64,000 nt of DNA from Micromonospora_J zhanjiangensis (GCF_042650605.1 NZ_JBHSBN010000001.1:496001-560000), one strand, 5' to 3'; positions 29,692-38,401 are shown, counted from the first letter of the stretch. Numbers and translations are program-made. The notes: generated from the sequence alone by a model not told the origin.

Positions 29692-31845
29692 TCAGGATGC
29701 CTGTTTGCCGGCGGTGGCCCGCTTGTCCAGTACGACGCCGCGCAGATGCAGCTCGATCACGTCGGAGAGAACCTTCTGGGCGTCCTTGTCGGCGGCTTCG
29801 ATCGGCTGCCCGTTCACCCGGGCGATGACGCAGTAGACCAGGAAGTGACCGCGGGAGTGCCAGCCCACCTGGGCGGTGGTGCGGGTGATCGCTTCGGTGC
29901 CGCGACCGGCGACCATCCCCTGGAACCGGCCCCGGCCACCGTCGACCAGCGGCTTGATCTTCTCGTGGGCCCGGTCCGCCGCGGCCGCGTCGATCAGGTT
30001 GAAGATCCCACCGGTGACCACGAAGGCCCCGGTGGGGGAGCGCAGCGTGCCGCGGACCACCTGGCTGCAGCCGAGTTGGACCAGCAGGCTGCTGATCTCC
30101 CCGGTGACGGCGGACCGGCAGTCCTCGGACGCGTCGGTCTTCAGCAACTGGTACGCCGGCTCGTTCTGGTTGATCACGATCTGCTCGGCCGGGAAGAGTT
30201 CCCGGAGGGTGAGTGGGGCCGGGTCGACCGTGCGTGAGCTGATGTCCCGGGCGGCGACAGCCTGCGGATTGCCGCCGGGTCCGCCCGCGCCACCGCCCTG
30301 CCGCTCGTCGGCCAGCATGAAGTAGCCGCTCAGCCCGCAGACACCGAGCAGCGCCACCACCACGATGCCGCCGATGACGACCTGCCAGCGGCGGGGCGAG
30401 CCGGGCGCCCTGCTCCGATCGGTGTCCGCCGGACCCGGCCGTTCCCGGCGACGGGACGGCGTCGACGACCCGGCCGGGGCGGCACCGTCCCGGTGTGGCC
30501 CGGCACCCAGGGACCGGCGCGTCGGGGGCGGCCGGAGGTGACTCCGCTTCGGCGGTGGGGGCAGTGCCCGTCGCGTACCGGTCGGGGAGAACGCCCAACC
30601 GCCGCTGCCGGTGGCTCCGGCGGTCGCCGGCCCGGTCGAATCGGCGGACGGGCCGGGCCGGTCGAGGGTCGAGTCCGACCGGCGGGCCGGAACCGGCGGC
30701 GCGGCCGAGGCCGGCGGCGCGACAGGCCGGGCTGGGCGGGACCGCTCCAGGCCGGACCGCTCCGGGCCGGGCTCCGGCTCGGGCCGACCGGCGTAGCCGT
30801 CCCCGGACCGTGGCGAGGGCCGGGCCCGACCGACCGGCGCGGCCGGTGCCTGCCCGGTCGCCGGCGGGCCCGGTCGCGGCGGGACGGAATGCCCGGCCGG
30901 GCGGGGCGCGGGGATCCGACCGACCGGCGCGGCCGGTGCCTGCCCGGTCGCCGGCGGGCCCGGTCGCGGCGGGACGGTACGCCCGGCCGGGCGGGGCGGG
31001 GGAATCCGGCCGGCCGGCGGCGTGTCGGTGCCGCCCGGCGGTCGGGGCGTGACGGTCGGGGTGCCCTGGCCGGACGAGACGGTGAAGGCCCAACTCGTCC
31101 CGTCAGTGCCGCCGGGTTGGCCGTGCACCGACGCCGGATCGTCCCTGGGCGTCCGGTCGTGGGTGGGCCGGCGAGCCGCCGGCGCGGGATACGACCGGTC
31201 CTGGCCGGCCGACGACGGCTGGCCGGCAGCCGGTGACGGAAACCCTGCCGCCGGTGGCGCGGTCCGTGGTGCAAACCCTGCGGTTGGTGGTGCGGTCCGT
31301 GGTGGAAACCCTGCCGCCGGTGGCGCGGTCCGTGGTGCAAACCCTGCCGTCGGTGGTGCGGCCGGCGGTGGGAAGCGACCCGCCGGCGGTGCGGACGGCG
31401 GTGGGAAGTCGCCCGCCGGTGGCGCCGGCCGGGATCGGTGTCCGGTCGCCGGTGGTGCCGACCGGGGTGGGAACCGGCTCACCGGCGGCGGTGACCCGGC
31501 CGGCGGGACGGACCCGGCCGGGGGAGCGGCCGGGCCGAACCGGGACGGGGCCGGCCGCGCGGCGCGGGAGGAGTCCGGCGCGGCCCGCCGGGACGGTCGC
31601 GGCGGGACGGGGCCGCCGTCGGCCGGCTCATCGCCGACCGGGTACGCCGGATGGTCGTGCCAGGGGGATGGGCGACCGTGCCGGCCCGGCTCGGTCGGGT
31701 GCCGGTCGGATTCCGGCAGGCGGGGCCGGGGCGGCCCGACCCGGCGGGGCGGCCCGGCTGGAAAGCCGGCCTCCGGATCGGGGCGGACGTCCTCGTGACG
31801 CGGTGGTGGCCACCCGTCTGATCGAGGTCCATCCCTGTCCCTCAC
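29692..31845 (-). CDS. Proline-rich single-pass membrane protein, unknown function
   Basis: A 717-residue protein. About 485 residues are Pro/Ala/Arg/Gly-rich low complexity, including 30-residue and 11-residue tandem repeats. One TM helix at about 487-511 (VVIGGIVVVALLGVCGLSGY) is followed by a ~200-residue extracytoplasmic domain with two cysteines (ASEDCRSAV, QLGCSQVV), ending in VLDKRATAGKQAS. GTG 31845 is chosen because TACTGT lies 7 nt upstream on the same strand. Possibly an envelope protein with a long cytoplasmic disordered region; I do not recognise the outer domain. Convergent with truA. Confidence 0.75.
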   Translation of the reverse strand: MRDRDGPRSDGWPPPRHEDVRPDPEAGFPAGPPRRVGPPRPRLPESDRHPTEPGRHGRPSPWHDHPAYPVGDEPADGGPVPPRPSRRAAPDSSRAARPAPSRFGPAAPPAGSVPPAGSPPPVSRFPPRSAPPATGHRSRPAPPAGDFPPPSAPPAGRFPPPAAPPTAGFAPRTAPPAAGFPPRTAPPTAGFAPRTAPPAAGFPSPAAGQPSSAGQDRSYPAPAARRPTHDRTPRDDPASVHGQPGGTDGTSWAFTVSSGQGTPTVTPRPPGGTDTPPAGRIPPPRPAGRTVPPRPGPPATGQAPAAPVGRIPAPRPAGHSVPPRPGPPATGQAPAAPVGRARPSPRSGDGYAGRPEPEPGPERSGLERSRPARPVAPPASAAPPVPARRSDSTLDRPGPSADSTGPATAGATGSGGWAFSPTGTRRALPPPPKRSHLRPPPTRRSLGAGPHRDGAAPAGSSTPSRRRERPGPADTDRSRAPGSPRRWQVVIGGIVVVALLGVCGLSGYFMLADERQGGGAGGPGGNPQAVAARDISSRTVDPAPLTLRELFPAEQIVINQNEPAYQLLKTDASEDCRSAVTGEISSLLVQLGCSQVVRGTLRSPTGAFVVTGGIFNLIDAAAADRAHEKIKPLVDGGRGRFQGMVAGRGTEAITRTTAQVGWHSRGHFLVYCVIARVNGQPIEAADKDAQKVLSDVIELHLRGVVLDKRATAGKQAS
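30831..31010. repeat. 90-bp tandem duplication (2 copies)
   Basis: 30831-30920 and 30921-31010 are near-identical, in frame within the proline-rich protein. Each encodes a 30-residue unit with PPRPGPPATGQAPAAPVGR. High identity suggests recent duplication. Confidence 0.9.
31233..31364. repeat. 33-bp tandem repeats (4 copies)
   Basis: Four 33-bp units start at 31233, 31266, 31299 and 31332 and encode 11-residue repeats alternating APPAAGFPPRT and APPTAGFAPRT. More degenerate copies continue to about 31430. Confidence 0.88.
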
Positions 31846-31852
31846 GTCGCAC

Positions 31853-31858
31853 ACAGTA
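31853..31858 (-). promoter_or_regulatory. -10 element TACTGT for the proline-rich protein
   Basis: On the minus strand TACTGT is followed by 7 nt and then the GTG at 31845, a leaderless layout. No clear -35 is seen. Confidence 0.6.
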
Positions 31859-31951
31859 GTGGAGATTGCGCAGTGCGCGCGCCCTCCCGCAAATGGCAGT
31901 TGGTGAAAGAGCGGACATTCTTCGAGCCGGGGCAGATCCGCCCTGCACCGG

Positions 31952-31996
31952 GACAAGACCCATCCAGACAAGACCCATCCAGACAAGACCCCACCC
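31952..31996. repeat. 15-bp direct repeats between divergent genes
   Basis: GACAAGACCCATCCA occurs at 31952-31966 and 31967-31981; a third, diverged copy follows at 31982-31996. They lie in the ~226-nt divergent gap between the proline-rich protein and the methyltransferase and could be regulator sites or slippage products. Confidence 0.7.
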
Positions 31997-32071
31997 GGAC
32001 ACGGTCCCACGCCGGGCAAGGCCCCACCCGGGCCCGCCGGGCGCCCGACCCGATGGGCGAGAATGCGGGAC

Positions 32072-32677
32072 GTGACCGGCGACCACTACTTCACCGCCCA
32101 GCCCGCCACGGCCGAACACCGCCGGGACATCGAGTTCACCGTGGCGGGACGGGACTACCGGCTCACCTCGGCGGCCGGGGTGTTCTCCGCCGACCGGCTC
32201 GACGCCGGCACCGCCGTACTGCTGCGCAAGGGTGACCTGCCGGGGCCCGGCACGACCGGCCCGCTGCTCGACCTGGGCTGCGGCTACGGACCGATCACCT
32301 GCGTGCTCGCCGCGTCGGCGCCGGACGCGACCGTCTGGGCGGTGGACGTCAACGCCCGGGCCCGGGCGCTCGCCGTCGACAACGCGCGGCGGCTCGGCGT
32401 CGCCGGGCGGGTCCGCGTCGTGGCGCCGGACGAGGTCCCGGACGATGTCCGGTTCGGGCAGCTCTGGTCCAACCCCCCGATCCGGATCGGCAAGGCCGAA
32501 CTGCACGCCATGCTGCTGCGCTGGCTGCCCCGGCTGGCGCCGGACGGCGTCGCCTGGCTGGTGGTCGGCCGGCACCTCGGCGGTGACTCGCTGCAACGCT
32601 GGCTGGTCGAGCAGGGCTGGACGGTCGGTCGGCACGCCAGCCAGAAGGGCTTCCGGGTCCTGCGCGTCACCCGCTGA
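32072..32677 (+). CDS. RsmC-like class I SAM methyltransferase
   Basis: A 201-residue protein with the SAM motif LLDLGCGYGPITCVLAA, the acidic motif II VWAVDVN and the catalytic NPP motif (WSNPPIRIGK), typical of N2-guanine/rRNA small methyltransferases of the RsmC/RlmG type. The single-domain length fits the actinobacterial form rather than two-domain E. coli RsmC. GTG 32072 gives VTGDHYFTAQP, the usual family start, with GAGAAT 7 nt upstream as a possible -10; ATG 32063 is an alternative. The target nucleotide cannot be told from sequence. Confidence 0.85.
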   Translation: MTGDHYFTAQPATAEHRRDIEFTVAGRDYRLTSAAGVFSADRLDAGTAVLLRKGDLPGPGTTGPLLDLGCGYGPITCVLAASAPDATVWAVDVNARARALAVDNARRLGVAGRVRVVAPDEVPDDVRFGQLWSNPPIRIGKAELHAMLLRWLPRLAPDGVAWLVVGRHLGGDSLQRWLVEQGWTVGRHASQKGFRVLRVTR

Positions 32678-32828
32678 GCGGCCGCTGGACGGGATCGCCG
32701 GGACGAGGCCACCGGACCGGACCGCCGGGACGAGGCCGCTGGACGGGATGGCCGGACGCCGGATCGCCGGATCGCCGGACGGGCGGAAACCGGTTGGTCC
32801 GGCGCGGCCGCTCGGGCAGGATGCCGGC

Positions 32829-34508
32829 GTGGGATACGTGGACGTCGCCGGGGTCGGGCACACCCTGCCGGACGGGCGGGAACTCTTCGCTGACGTGTCG
32901 TTCCGGGTCGGCGAGGGAGCCAAGGTCGCCCTGGTCGGTCCCAACGGCGCCGGTAAGACCACGCTGCTGCGGATGGTCGCCGGGGATTTGCCGACCGGCA
33001 CCGGGGCGATCTCCAGATTCGGCGGGCTCGGCGTGATGCGCCAGTTCATCGGCATGATCGGCGACGACACCCGGCTGCTGGGTCTGGCGCTGGCGGTGTC
33101 CGCGCCGGGGCTGCGGGCCGCCGGCGAGCGGGTCGCCGCGGCCGAGGCCGCCATGCACGCGGCCGAGCTGCGCGGCAAGTTCAGCACCGCGGCCGGCAAG
33201 GCCCAGGTGGCGTACGCGGACGCGCTGGCCGCCTGGGGTGAGGCCGGCGGGTACGACGCGGAGGTGCTCTTCGACACCGTTTCCACGATCGTCCTCGACC
33301 AGCCCTGGGACGCGACCCGGGACCGTCCGGTACGGACCCTCTCCGGCGGTCAGCAGAAACGCTTCGCGCTGGAGTTGCTGCTGCGCGGCACCGACGAGGT
33401 GCTGCTGCTGGACGAGCCGGACAACTTCCTCGACGTACCGGGCAAGCGGTGGTTGGAGGACCGGCTCCGCGAGTCGCGCAAGTCCGTGCTGTACGTCTCG
33501 CACGACCGGGAACTGCTCGCCCGTACCGCCGACCGGGTGGTCGCCGTCGAGGGCGGGTCGGCCTGGGTGCACCCGGGCGGCTTCGCCACCTGGCACGCGG
33601 CCCGGGTCGCCCGGCACGACTCGCTGGAGGAGAAACGCCGCCGCTGGGACGAGGAGCACCAGAAGCTGCGCGAGCTGATGCTGACGTACAAGCAGAAGGC
33701 GGCGTACAACTCCGACATGGCGTCCCGCTACCAGTCGGCGCAGACCCGGCTGCGCAAGTTCGAGGAGGCCGGACCGCCGCCGCTGCCGCCCCGTGACCAG
33801 GACATCCGGATCCGGCTGGGCGGCGGTCGGACCGGCAAGCGGGCGGTGATCTGCGAGCAACTGGAACTGGACGGGCTGACCTACCCGTTCGACCTGGAAC
33901 TCTGGTACGGCGACCGGGTGGCCGTGCTGGGTGCCAACGGGACCGGCAAGTCGCACTTCCTGCGGCTGTTGGCCCGCGGCGGCACGGATCCCGACCCGGC
34001 CAACACGCCGGTCGACAACGGCATGGCGCTGACGCCGGTCGCGCACGGCGGGTCGGCGCGGCTCGGCGCCCGGGTCCGGCCGGGGCACTTCTCGCAGACC
34101 CACGACCGGCCGGAGCTGGTCGACCGGACCCTGGTCGAGGTGCTCTGGCGGGGCGACGACCACCGGGCCGGGCTGGACCGGCACGGCGCGATGGCGAAGC
34201 TGCGCCGGTACGAGCTGACCGGCCAGGGCGACCAGCGGTTCGGCACGCTCTCCGGCGGTCAGCAGGCGCGTTTCCTGGTGCTGCTGCTGGAGCTGTCCGG
34301 GGCCACCCTGCTGCTGCTCGACGAGCCCACCGACAACCTGGACCTCGCCTCGGCCGAGGCACTGGAGGCCGGCCTGGACGCGTTCGCGGGGACCGTGCTG
34401 GCGGTCACCCACGACCGCTGGTTCACCCGGTCGTTCGACCGGTTCGTGCTGTTCCGCGGCGACGGTGAGGTGGTCGAGACCCCGGAGCCGGTCTGGGATG
34501 TGGGCTGA
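32829..34508 (+). CDS. ABC-F family ATPase
   Basis: A 559-residue protein with two ABC domains and no TM segment. Walker A1 is GPNGAGKT (37-44), signature LSGGQ (171-175), Walker B LLLDEPDNFLD; Walker A2 is GANGTGKS (about 368-375), second LSGGQ (about 474), Walker B LLLDEPTDNLDL. A charged linker (EEKRRRWDEEHQKLRELMLT) joins them. ABC-F proteins act on ribosomes; some give antibiotic resistance. A housekeeping or resistance role cannot be separated here. It begins 151 nt after the methyltransferase, with CAGGAT 6 nt before the GTG. Confidence 0.9.
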   Translation: MGYVDVAGVGHTLPDGRELFADVSFRVGEGAKVALVGPNGAGKTTLLRMVAGDLPTGTGAISRFGGLGVMRQFIGMIGDDTRLLGLALAVSAPGLRAAGERVAAAEAAMHAAELRGKFSTAAGKAQVAYADALAAWGEAGGYDAEVLFDTVSTIVLDQPWDATRDRPVRTLSGGQQKRFALELLLRGTDEVLLLDEPDNFLDVPGKRWLEDRLRESRKSVLYVSHDRELLARTADRVVAVEGGSAWVHPGGFATWHAARVARHDSLEEKRRRWDEEHQKLRELMLTYKQKAAYNSDMASRYQSAQTRLRKFEEAGPPPLPPRDQDIRIRLGGGRTGKRAVICEQLELDGLTYPFDLELWYGDRVAVLGANGTGKSHFLRLLARGGTDPDPANTPVDNGMALTPVAHGGSARLGARVRPGHFSQTHDRPELVDRTLVEVLWRGDDHRAGLDRHGAMAKLRRYELTGQGDQRFGTLSGGQQARFLVLLLELSGATLLLLDEPTDNLDLASAEALEAGLDAFAGTVLAVTHDRWFTRSFDRFVLFRGDGEVVETPEPVWDVG

Positions 34509-34526
34509 GGCCGGGGCCGGCCGGCA

Positions 34527-34532
34527 TAGGGT
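34527..34532 (+). promoter_or_regulatory. -10 element TAGGGT for the aldo/keto reductase
   Basis: TAGGGT ends 7 nt before GTG 34540, again a leaderless layout, with no ribosome binding site. It lies in the 31-nt gap after the ABC-F gene. Confidence 0.6.
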
Positions 34533-34539
34533 TGGTCGC

Positions 34540-35511
34540 GTGACTGACATGACCTATCGCCGGCTCGGCGACTCCGGACTCGTGGTGTCCGCGGTCGGGA
34601 TCGGCTGCAACAATTTCGGGCGCAAGCTGGACGCGGACGGCACCCGGGCGGTGGTGGACGCCGCCCTGAACGCCGGGATCAACTTCTTCGACACGGCCGA
34701 CATCTACGGCGAACCGCACGGCGGTTCCGAGGAACTGCTCGGCGCGGCGCTGAAGGGGCGCCGGGACGACGTGGTGGTGGCCACCAAGTTCGGCATGGAC
34801 ATGGACGGCATGAACGGTCCGGACCACGGCGCCCGGGGCGCCCGCCGGTACGTCGTGCGGGCGGTGGAGGCGTCGCTGCGCCGGCTCGGCACCGACCACA
34901 TCGACCTCTACCAGATGCACGAACCGGACCCGGGTACGCCGATCGAGGAGACCCTGCGCGCGCTGGACGACCTGGTCCGCGCCGGCAAGGTGCGCTACCT
35001 GGGCAACTCCAACTTCGCGGGCTGGCAGATCGCCGACGCGGACTGGACCGCGCAGGCCGCCGGGCTGACCCGGTTCGTCAGCGCGCAGAACCACTACAGC
35101 CTGCTGGAACGAACCGTCGAGACCGAGGTCGTGCCAGCCTGCGAGCGGTTCGGGCTGGGCCTGCTGCCGTTCTTCCCGCTGGCCAACGGCCTACTCACCG
35201 GCAAGTACCGGCGTGACGAGCAGCCGCCGGCCGGCAGCCGGCTCGCCGGCGGTGGCCGGTACGCCCAGCGACTGGCCGCCGCCGACTGGGACACCATCGA
35301 GGCGATCGGGGCGTACGCGGCCGAGCGTGACCTGACGATGCTCCAGGTGGCGATCGGCGGGTTGGCCGCCCAGCCCGCGGTGACCTCGGTCATCGCCGGC
35401 GCGACCACCGCCGACCAGGTACGGGCCAACGCGGCCGCCGGCTCCTGGCAGCCGTCGGACGAGGACCTGGCCGCACTGCGGGAGATTCTGGCCGCCGGCC
35501 GTCCCGCCTGA
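34540..35511 (+). CDS. Aldo/keto reductase
   Basis: A 323-residue (beta/alpha)8 NADPH-dependent oxidoreductase. The tetrad can be placed: D and Y in FFDTADIYGEPHGGSEELLG, K in VVVATKFGM, H in DLYQMHEPDP. The C-terminal VIAGATTADQVRANAAA is the cofactor-binding segment. Closest in pattern to AKR proteins related to YajO/potassium-channel beta subunits. Substrate unknown. Start GTG 34540 is set by the adjacent -10 element. An inverted repeat just after the stop may terminate it. Confidence 0.9.
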   Translation: MTDMTYRRLGDSGLVVSAVGIGCNNFGRKLDADGTRAVVDAALNAGINFFDTADIYGEPHGGSEELLGAALKGRRDDVVVATKFGMDMDGMNGPDHGARGARRYVVRAVEASLRRLGTDHIDLYQMHEPDPGTPIEETLRALDDLVRAGKVRYLGNSNFAGWQIADADWTAQAAGLTRFVSAQNHYSLLERTVETEVVPACERFGLGLLPFFPLANGLLTGKYRRDEQPPAGSRLAGGGRYAQRLAAADWDTIEAIGAYAAERDLTMLQVAIGGLAAQPAVTSVIAGATTADQVRANAAAGSWQPSDEDLAALREILAAGRPA

Positions 35512-35522
35512 CGTTCCGACCG

Positions 35523-35552
35523 TGGACAGGTCGGGCCGACCTGTCGTACGGT
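35523..35552 (+). promoter_or_regulatory. Thiamine-operon promoter overlapping an inverted repeat
   Basis: TGGACA (35523-35528), an 18-bp spacer and TACGGT (35547-35552) place transcription start near 35559, just before the riboswitch. A perfect 9-bp inverted repeat, GACAGGTCG (35525-35533) and CGACCTGTC (35537-35545), lies between and over the elements. It could terminate the upstream gene or be a repressor operator. Confidence 0.6.
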
Positions 35553-35562
35553 GGCGACGCAC

Positions 35563-35656
35563 GTGACCCACGGGAGCCCGGTGCACCGGGCTGAGAGGGG
35601 GGCTGCAGCCCCCGACCGTCGAACCTGATCCGGGTAATGCCGGCGCAGGGAGGAGC
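35563..35656 (+). promoter_or_regulatory. TPP riboswitch (THI element)
   Basis: The conserved thi-box parts are in order: CACGGGAGCCC, CTGAGAGG, a variable GGGGGCTGCAGCCCCC stem, ACCTGATCCGGGTAATGCCGGCG and GGGAGG. Thiamine diphosphate binding should reduce expression. The GGGAGG at 35648-35653 serves both as the 3' end of the aptamer and as the thiE ribosome binding site, and no terminator follows, so control is probably translational. Confidence 0.96.
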
Positions 35657-35662
35657 ATTGCC

Positions 35663-36286
35663 GTGTCCCTGGGACGACTGCATCTCGTCACCGACACCCG
35701 GCCCGGCCGGGACCCGCTCGCCGTGGCCCGGGCCGCCCTCGGCGTCGCCGGCCGTGAGCTGGTGGTCCAGGTCCGGGTCGAGGACTCCGCCACCGACCGC
35801 GAGGCGTACGAGTTGGCCGGCCGGATGGTCGAGCTGTGCGCGTCGGCCGGCGCGACCTGCCTGGTGAACGACCGGCTGCACGTCGCGCTCGCGGTCGGCG
35901 CCGCCGGTGCGCACGTCGGCGCGGACGACCTGCCGGTCGACGCGGCCCGGCGGGTGCTCGGCCCGGCCGCCGTGCTCGGCGCGACCGCCCGGGCGCCGGG
36001 CACCGCCCGGGCCGCCGTCGCCGCCGGCGCCGACTACCTGGGCGTGGGACCGTGCCACGCCACCGGCACCAAGGCCGGCCTGCCGCCGCCGATCGGCCCG
36101 GCCGGGGTGACCGCCGTGGCGGACGCCGTACCGGTTCCGGTGGTCGCCATCGGCGGCGTCACCGCGGACCGGGTGGCCGGGCTGCGCGGCGCGGGCGCGT
36201 ACGGGGTGGCGGTGGTGGCCGCGCTCGCCGACGCGGCCGACCCGGCCCGGGCCACCGCCGAACTGCTCGCCGCGCTCGGATGCTGA
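35663..36286 (+). CDS. thiE: Thiamine-phosphate synthase
   Basis: A 207-residue TIM barrel joining HMP-diphosphate and thiazole-phosphate. The catalytic landmarks CLVNDRLHVAL, GAHVGADDLPV, GVGPCHATGTKAG and VVAIGGVT are all present, so this is the genuine synthase of the two ThiE-like proteins here. Start is GTG 35663, 10 nt after the GGGAGG inside the riboswitch. It overlaps thiO by 7 nt (ATGCTGA). Confidence 0.94.
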   Translation: MSLGRLHLVTDTRPGRDPLAVARAALGVAGRELVVQVRVEDSATDREAYELAGRMVELCASAGATCLVNDRLHVALAVGAAGAHVGADDLPVDAARRVLGPAAVLGATARAPGTARAAVAAGADYLGVGPCHATGTKAGLPPPIGPAGVTAVADAVPVPVVAIGGVTADRVAGLRGAGAYGVAVVAALADAADPARATAELLAALGC

Positions 36287-37428
36287 CCGGCACCGCCCGG
36301 TCCGGCGCCGGCGGCGGTCCCGAGGTGGCGGTGATCGGCGCCGGTCCGATCGGCCTCGCCGTCGCCTGGCGGTGCGCCCTCGCCGGGGCCGCCGTCACCG
36401 GGTACGACCCCACGCCCGGCTCGGGCGCCGGGGCCGTCGCGGCCGGCATGGTGGCCCCGGTCGCCGAGGCGATCTTCGGCGAGCGGGAGCTGACCGGGTT
36501 GCTGGCCGCGTCGGCGAGCCGGTGGCCGGCGTTCGCCGCCGAGCTGACCGCCGCCACCGGCGCCGACCTCGGCTACCGCACCGACGGGACGCTGGTGGTC
36601 GGGCTGACCGCGGACGACCTGACCGAGGCGCGCCGGCTGTGGACGTACCAGCGGGAGCTGGGGCTGCCGGTGACGCCGCTGCGGCCGACCGGGCTGCGGG
36701 AGTGCGAACCGGCGCTGGCCACCCGGGTCCGCGGCGGCGCGCTGCTGCCCACCGACCACCAGGTGGACCCCCGGCGGCTGACCGCCGCGCTGCGCCGGGC
36801 GGCCGAGCGGGCCGGCGTGCGGTTCGTGCCGACCGCCGTGACCGACCTGGCCGGGCTGCGCGCCGACGTCACGGTGGTGGCCGCCGGTTGCGGCACGGCG
36901 GCCCTCACCGGCCTGCCGGTCCGTCCGGTGAAGGGTCAGATCCTCCGGCTGCGGGCGCCCGCCGGCACAGCGCCGGCGATCCGGTACGTGGTCCGCGGGC
37001 TCGCCGACGGCGAACCGGTCTACCTGGTCCCCCGCCGGGACGGCGAGGTGGTGGTCGGCGCCACGGTCGAGGAACGGTCCGACACCGAGGTCACCGCGGG
37101 CGCGGTGCAGCGGCTGCTGCGGGCGGCCACCGACCTGGTTCCCGAGCTGGCCGAGTACCGCCTGGTCGAGGCGACCGCCGGGCTGCGACCCGGTACGCCG
37201 GACAACGCGCCGATCCTCGGTCGGCTGGCCGGCCGGTCCGGGCCGCTGGTGGCGGCCGGTCATCACCGGCACGGCATCGCGCTGACCCCGGTCACCGCCG
37301 ACCTGATCGCCGAACTGGCGCTGACCGGTCGGGCCGACCCGCTGCTCGACCCGTTCACCCCCGACCGCTTCGCCCCTTCCCCGCCCGGTCCGGCCGGGCC
37401 CGACGGTACGGAGGTTTCCGGACGATGA
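36280..37428 (+). CDS. thiO: Glycine oxidase ThiO
   Basis: A 382-residue FAD-dependent D-amino-acid oxidase-type enzyme producing dehydroglycine for the thiazole ring. The dinucleotide motif VAVIGAGPIGLAVAWRCALA is near the N-terminus; the C-terminus has ATAGLRPGTPDNAPILGRL and GHHRHGIALTPVTA. ThiO replaces ThiH in aerobic actinobacteria. It overlaps both neighbours, so expression is coupled to the riboswitch. Confidence 0.94.
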   Translation: MLTGTARSGAGGGPEVAVIGAGPIGLAVAWRCALAGAAVTGYDPTPGSGAGAVAAGMVAPVAEAIFGERELTGLLAASASRWPAFAAELTAATGADLGYRTDGTLVVGLTADDLTEARRLWTYQRELGLPVTPLRPTGLRECEPALATRVRGGALLPTDHQVDPRRLTAALRRAAERAGVRFVPTAVTDLAGLRADVTVVAAGCGTAALTGLPVRPVKGQILRLRAPAGTAPAIRYVVRGLADGEPVYLVPRRDGEVVVGATVEERSDTEVTAGAVQRLLRAATDLVPELAEYRLVEATAGLRPGTPDNAPILGRLAGRSGPLVAAGHHRHGIALTPVTADLIAELALTGRADPLLDPFTPDRFAPSPPGPAGPDGTEVSGR

Positions 37429-37625
37429 CCCTGACGGTGAACGGTGACCCGCGGGAGGTCCCGGCCGGCACCACGGTGGCCGGGCTGGTCGGCGCGGTCA
37501 CCGACCGGACGCGCGGGATCGCGGTGGCGGTGAACGGCGCGGTGGTGCCGCGCGCCGAATGGCCCGGCAGCACGCTGCGCGACGGCGACCGGGTCGAGGT
37601 GCTGACCGCGGCGCAGGGCGGGTGA
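37425..37625 (+). CDS. thiS: Sulfur-carrier protein ThiS
   Basis: A 66-residue ubiquitin-fold protein with the C-terminal VLTAAQGG; the Gly-Gly end is the site of thiocarboxylate formation. VNGDPREVPAGTTVAGLV and IAVAVNGAVVPRAEW are typical. ATGA overlap with thiO and GTGA overlap with thiG. The activating enzyme (ThiF/MoeB-like) is not in the window. Confidence 0.95.
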   Translation: MTLTVNGDPREVPAGTTVAGLVGAVTDRTRGIAVAVNGAVVPRAEWPGSTLRDGDRVEVLTAAQGG

Positions 37626-38401
37626 CCGGGGTGGGTGGCTTCTCCCTGGCCGGTACGACGTTCGGCTCCCGGTTGATCCTCGGCACCGGCGGGGCGGCCA
37701 ACCTGCACCTGCTGGAGCGGGCGATCCGCGCCTCGGGCACCGAGCTGGTCACGCTGGCGCTGCGCCGGTTCGACCCGGCCGGCAGCGGCGACGGGCTGCT
37801 GGACCTGCTGGACCGGTGCGGGGTGCGGCTGCTGCCGAACACCGCGGGCTGCCAGACCGCCCGGGAGGCGGTCACCGTGGCCCGGCTGTCCCGGGAGGCG
37901 TTCGGCACCGACTGGGTCAAGCTGGAGGTGATCGGCGACGAGCGCACCCTGCTGCCCGACGGGGTGGAACTGCTGCGGGCCGCCGAGCAACTGGTCGACG
38001 ACGGTTTCACCGTGCTGCCGTACACCTCGGACGATCCGGTGCTGGCCCGCCGGCTGGCCGAGGTCGGCTGTGCCGCGGTGATGCCGGCCGGCGCGCCGAT
38101 CGGCTCCGGGCTGGGCATCGGGAACCCGCACCACATCCGGCTGATCCGGCAGACCGTCGACGTACCGGTGATCCTGGACGCCGGGATCGGCACCGCCTCG
38201 GACGCCGCGCTCGCGATGGAACTCGGTTGCGACGCGGTGCTGCTGGCCAGCGCGGTCACCCGGGCCGCCGACCCGGTGGCGATGGCCACGGCGATGCGGT
38301 ACGCCGTCGAGGCCGGCCGGCTGGCCGCCGGCGCGGGCCGGATCGCCCGCCGGTTCCACGCCCTCGCCTCGACCCCGGACGAGGGGCGGCCGGAGCTGTG
38401 A
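37622..38401 (+). CDS. thiG: Thiazole synthase
   Basis: A 259-residue TIM barrel that forms the thiazole from deoxyxylulose phosphate, dehydroglycine and ThiS-thiocarboxylate. SRLILGTGG, LLPNTAGCQTAREAV, WVKLEVIGDERTLLPD and MPAGAPIGSGLGI are diagnostic; the imine-forming Lys lies in the KLEVIGD segment. GTG 37622 overlaps the thiS stop; GTG 37631 is an alternative. Confidence 0.95.
   Translation: MTGVGGFSLAGTTFGSRLILGTGGAANLHLLERAIRASGTELVTLALRRFDPAGSGDGLLDLLDRCGVRLLPNTAGCQTAREAVTVARLSREAFGTDWVKLEVIGDERTLLPDGVELLRAAEQLVDDGFTVLPYTSDDPVLARRLAEVGCAAVMPAGAPIGSGLGIGNPHHIRLIRQTVDVPVILDAGIGTASDAALAMELGCDAVLLASAVTRAADPVAMATAMRYAVEAGRLAAGAGRIARRFHALASTPDEGRPEL

Noticed and set aside
32678..32828. 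Repetitive GGACGAGGCC/GGATCGCC stretch between the methyltransferase and ABC-F genes as a mobile element
   Set aside because: Only short imperfect repeats typical of GC-rich spacer; no terminal inverted repeats or coding.
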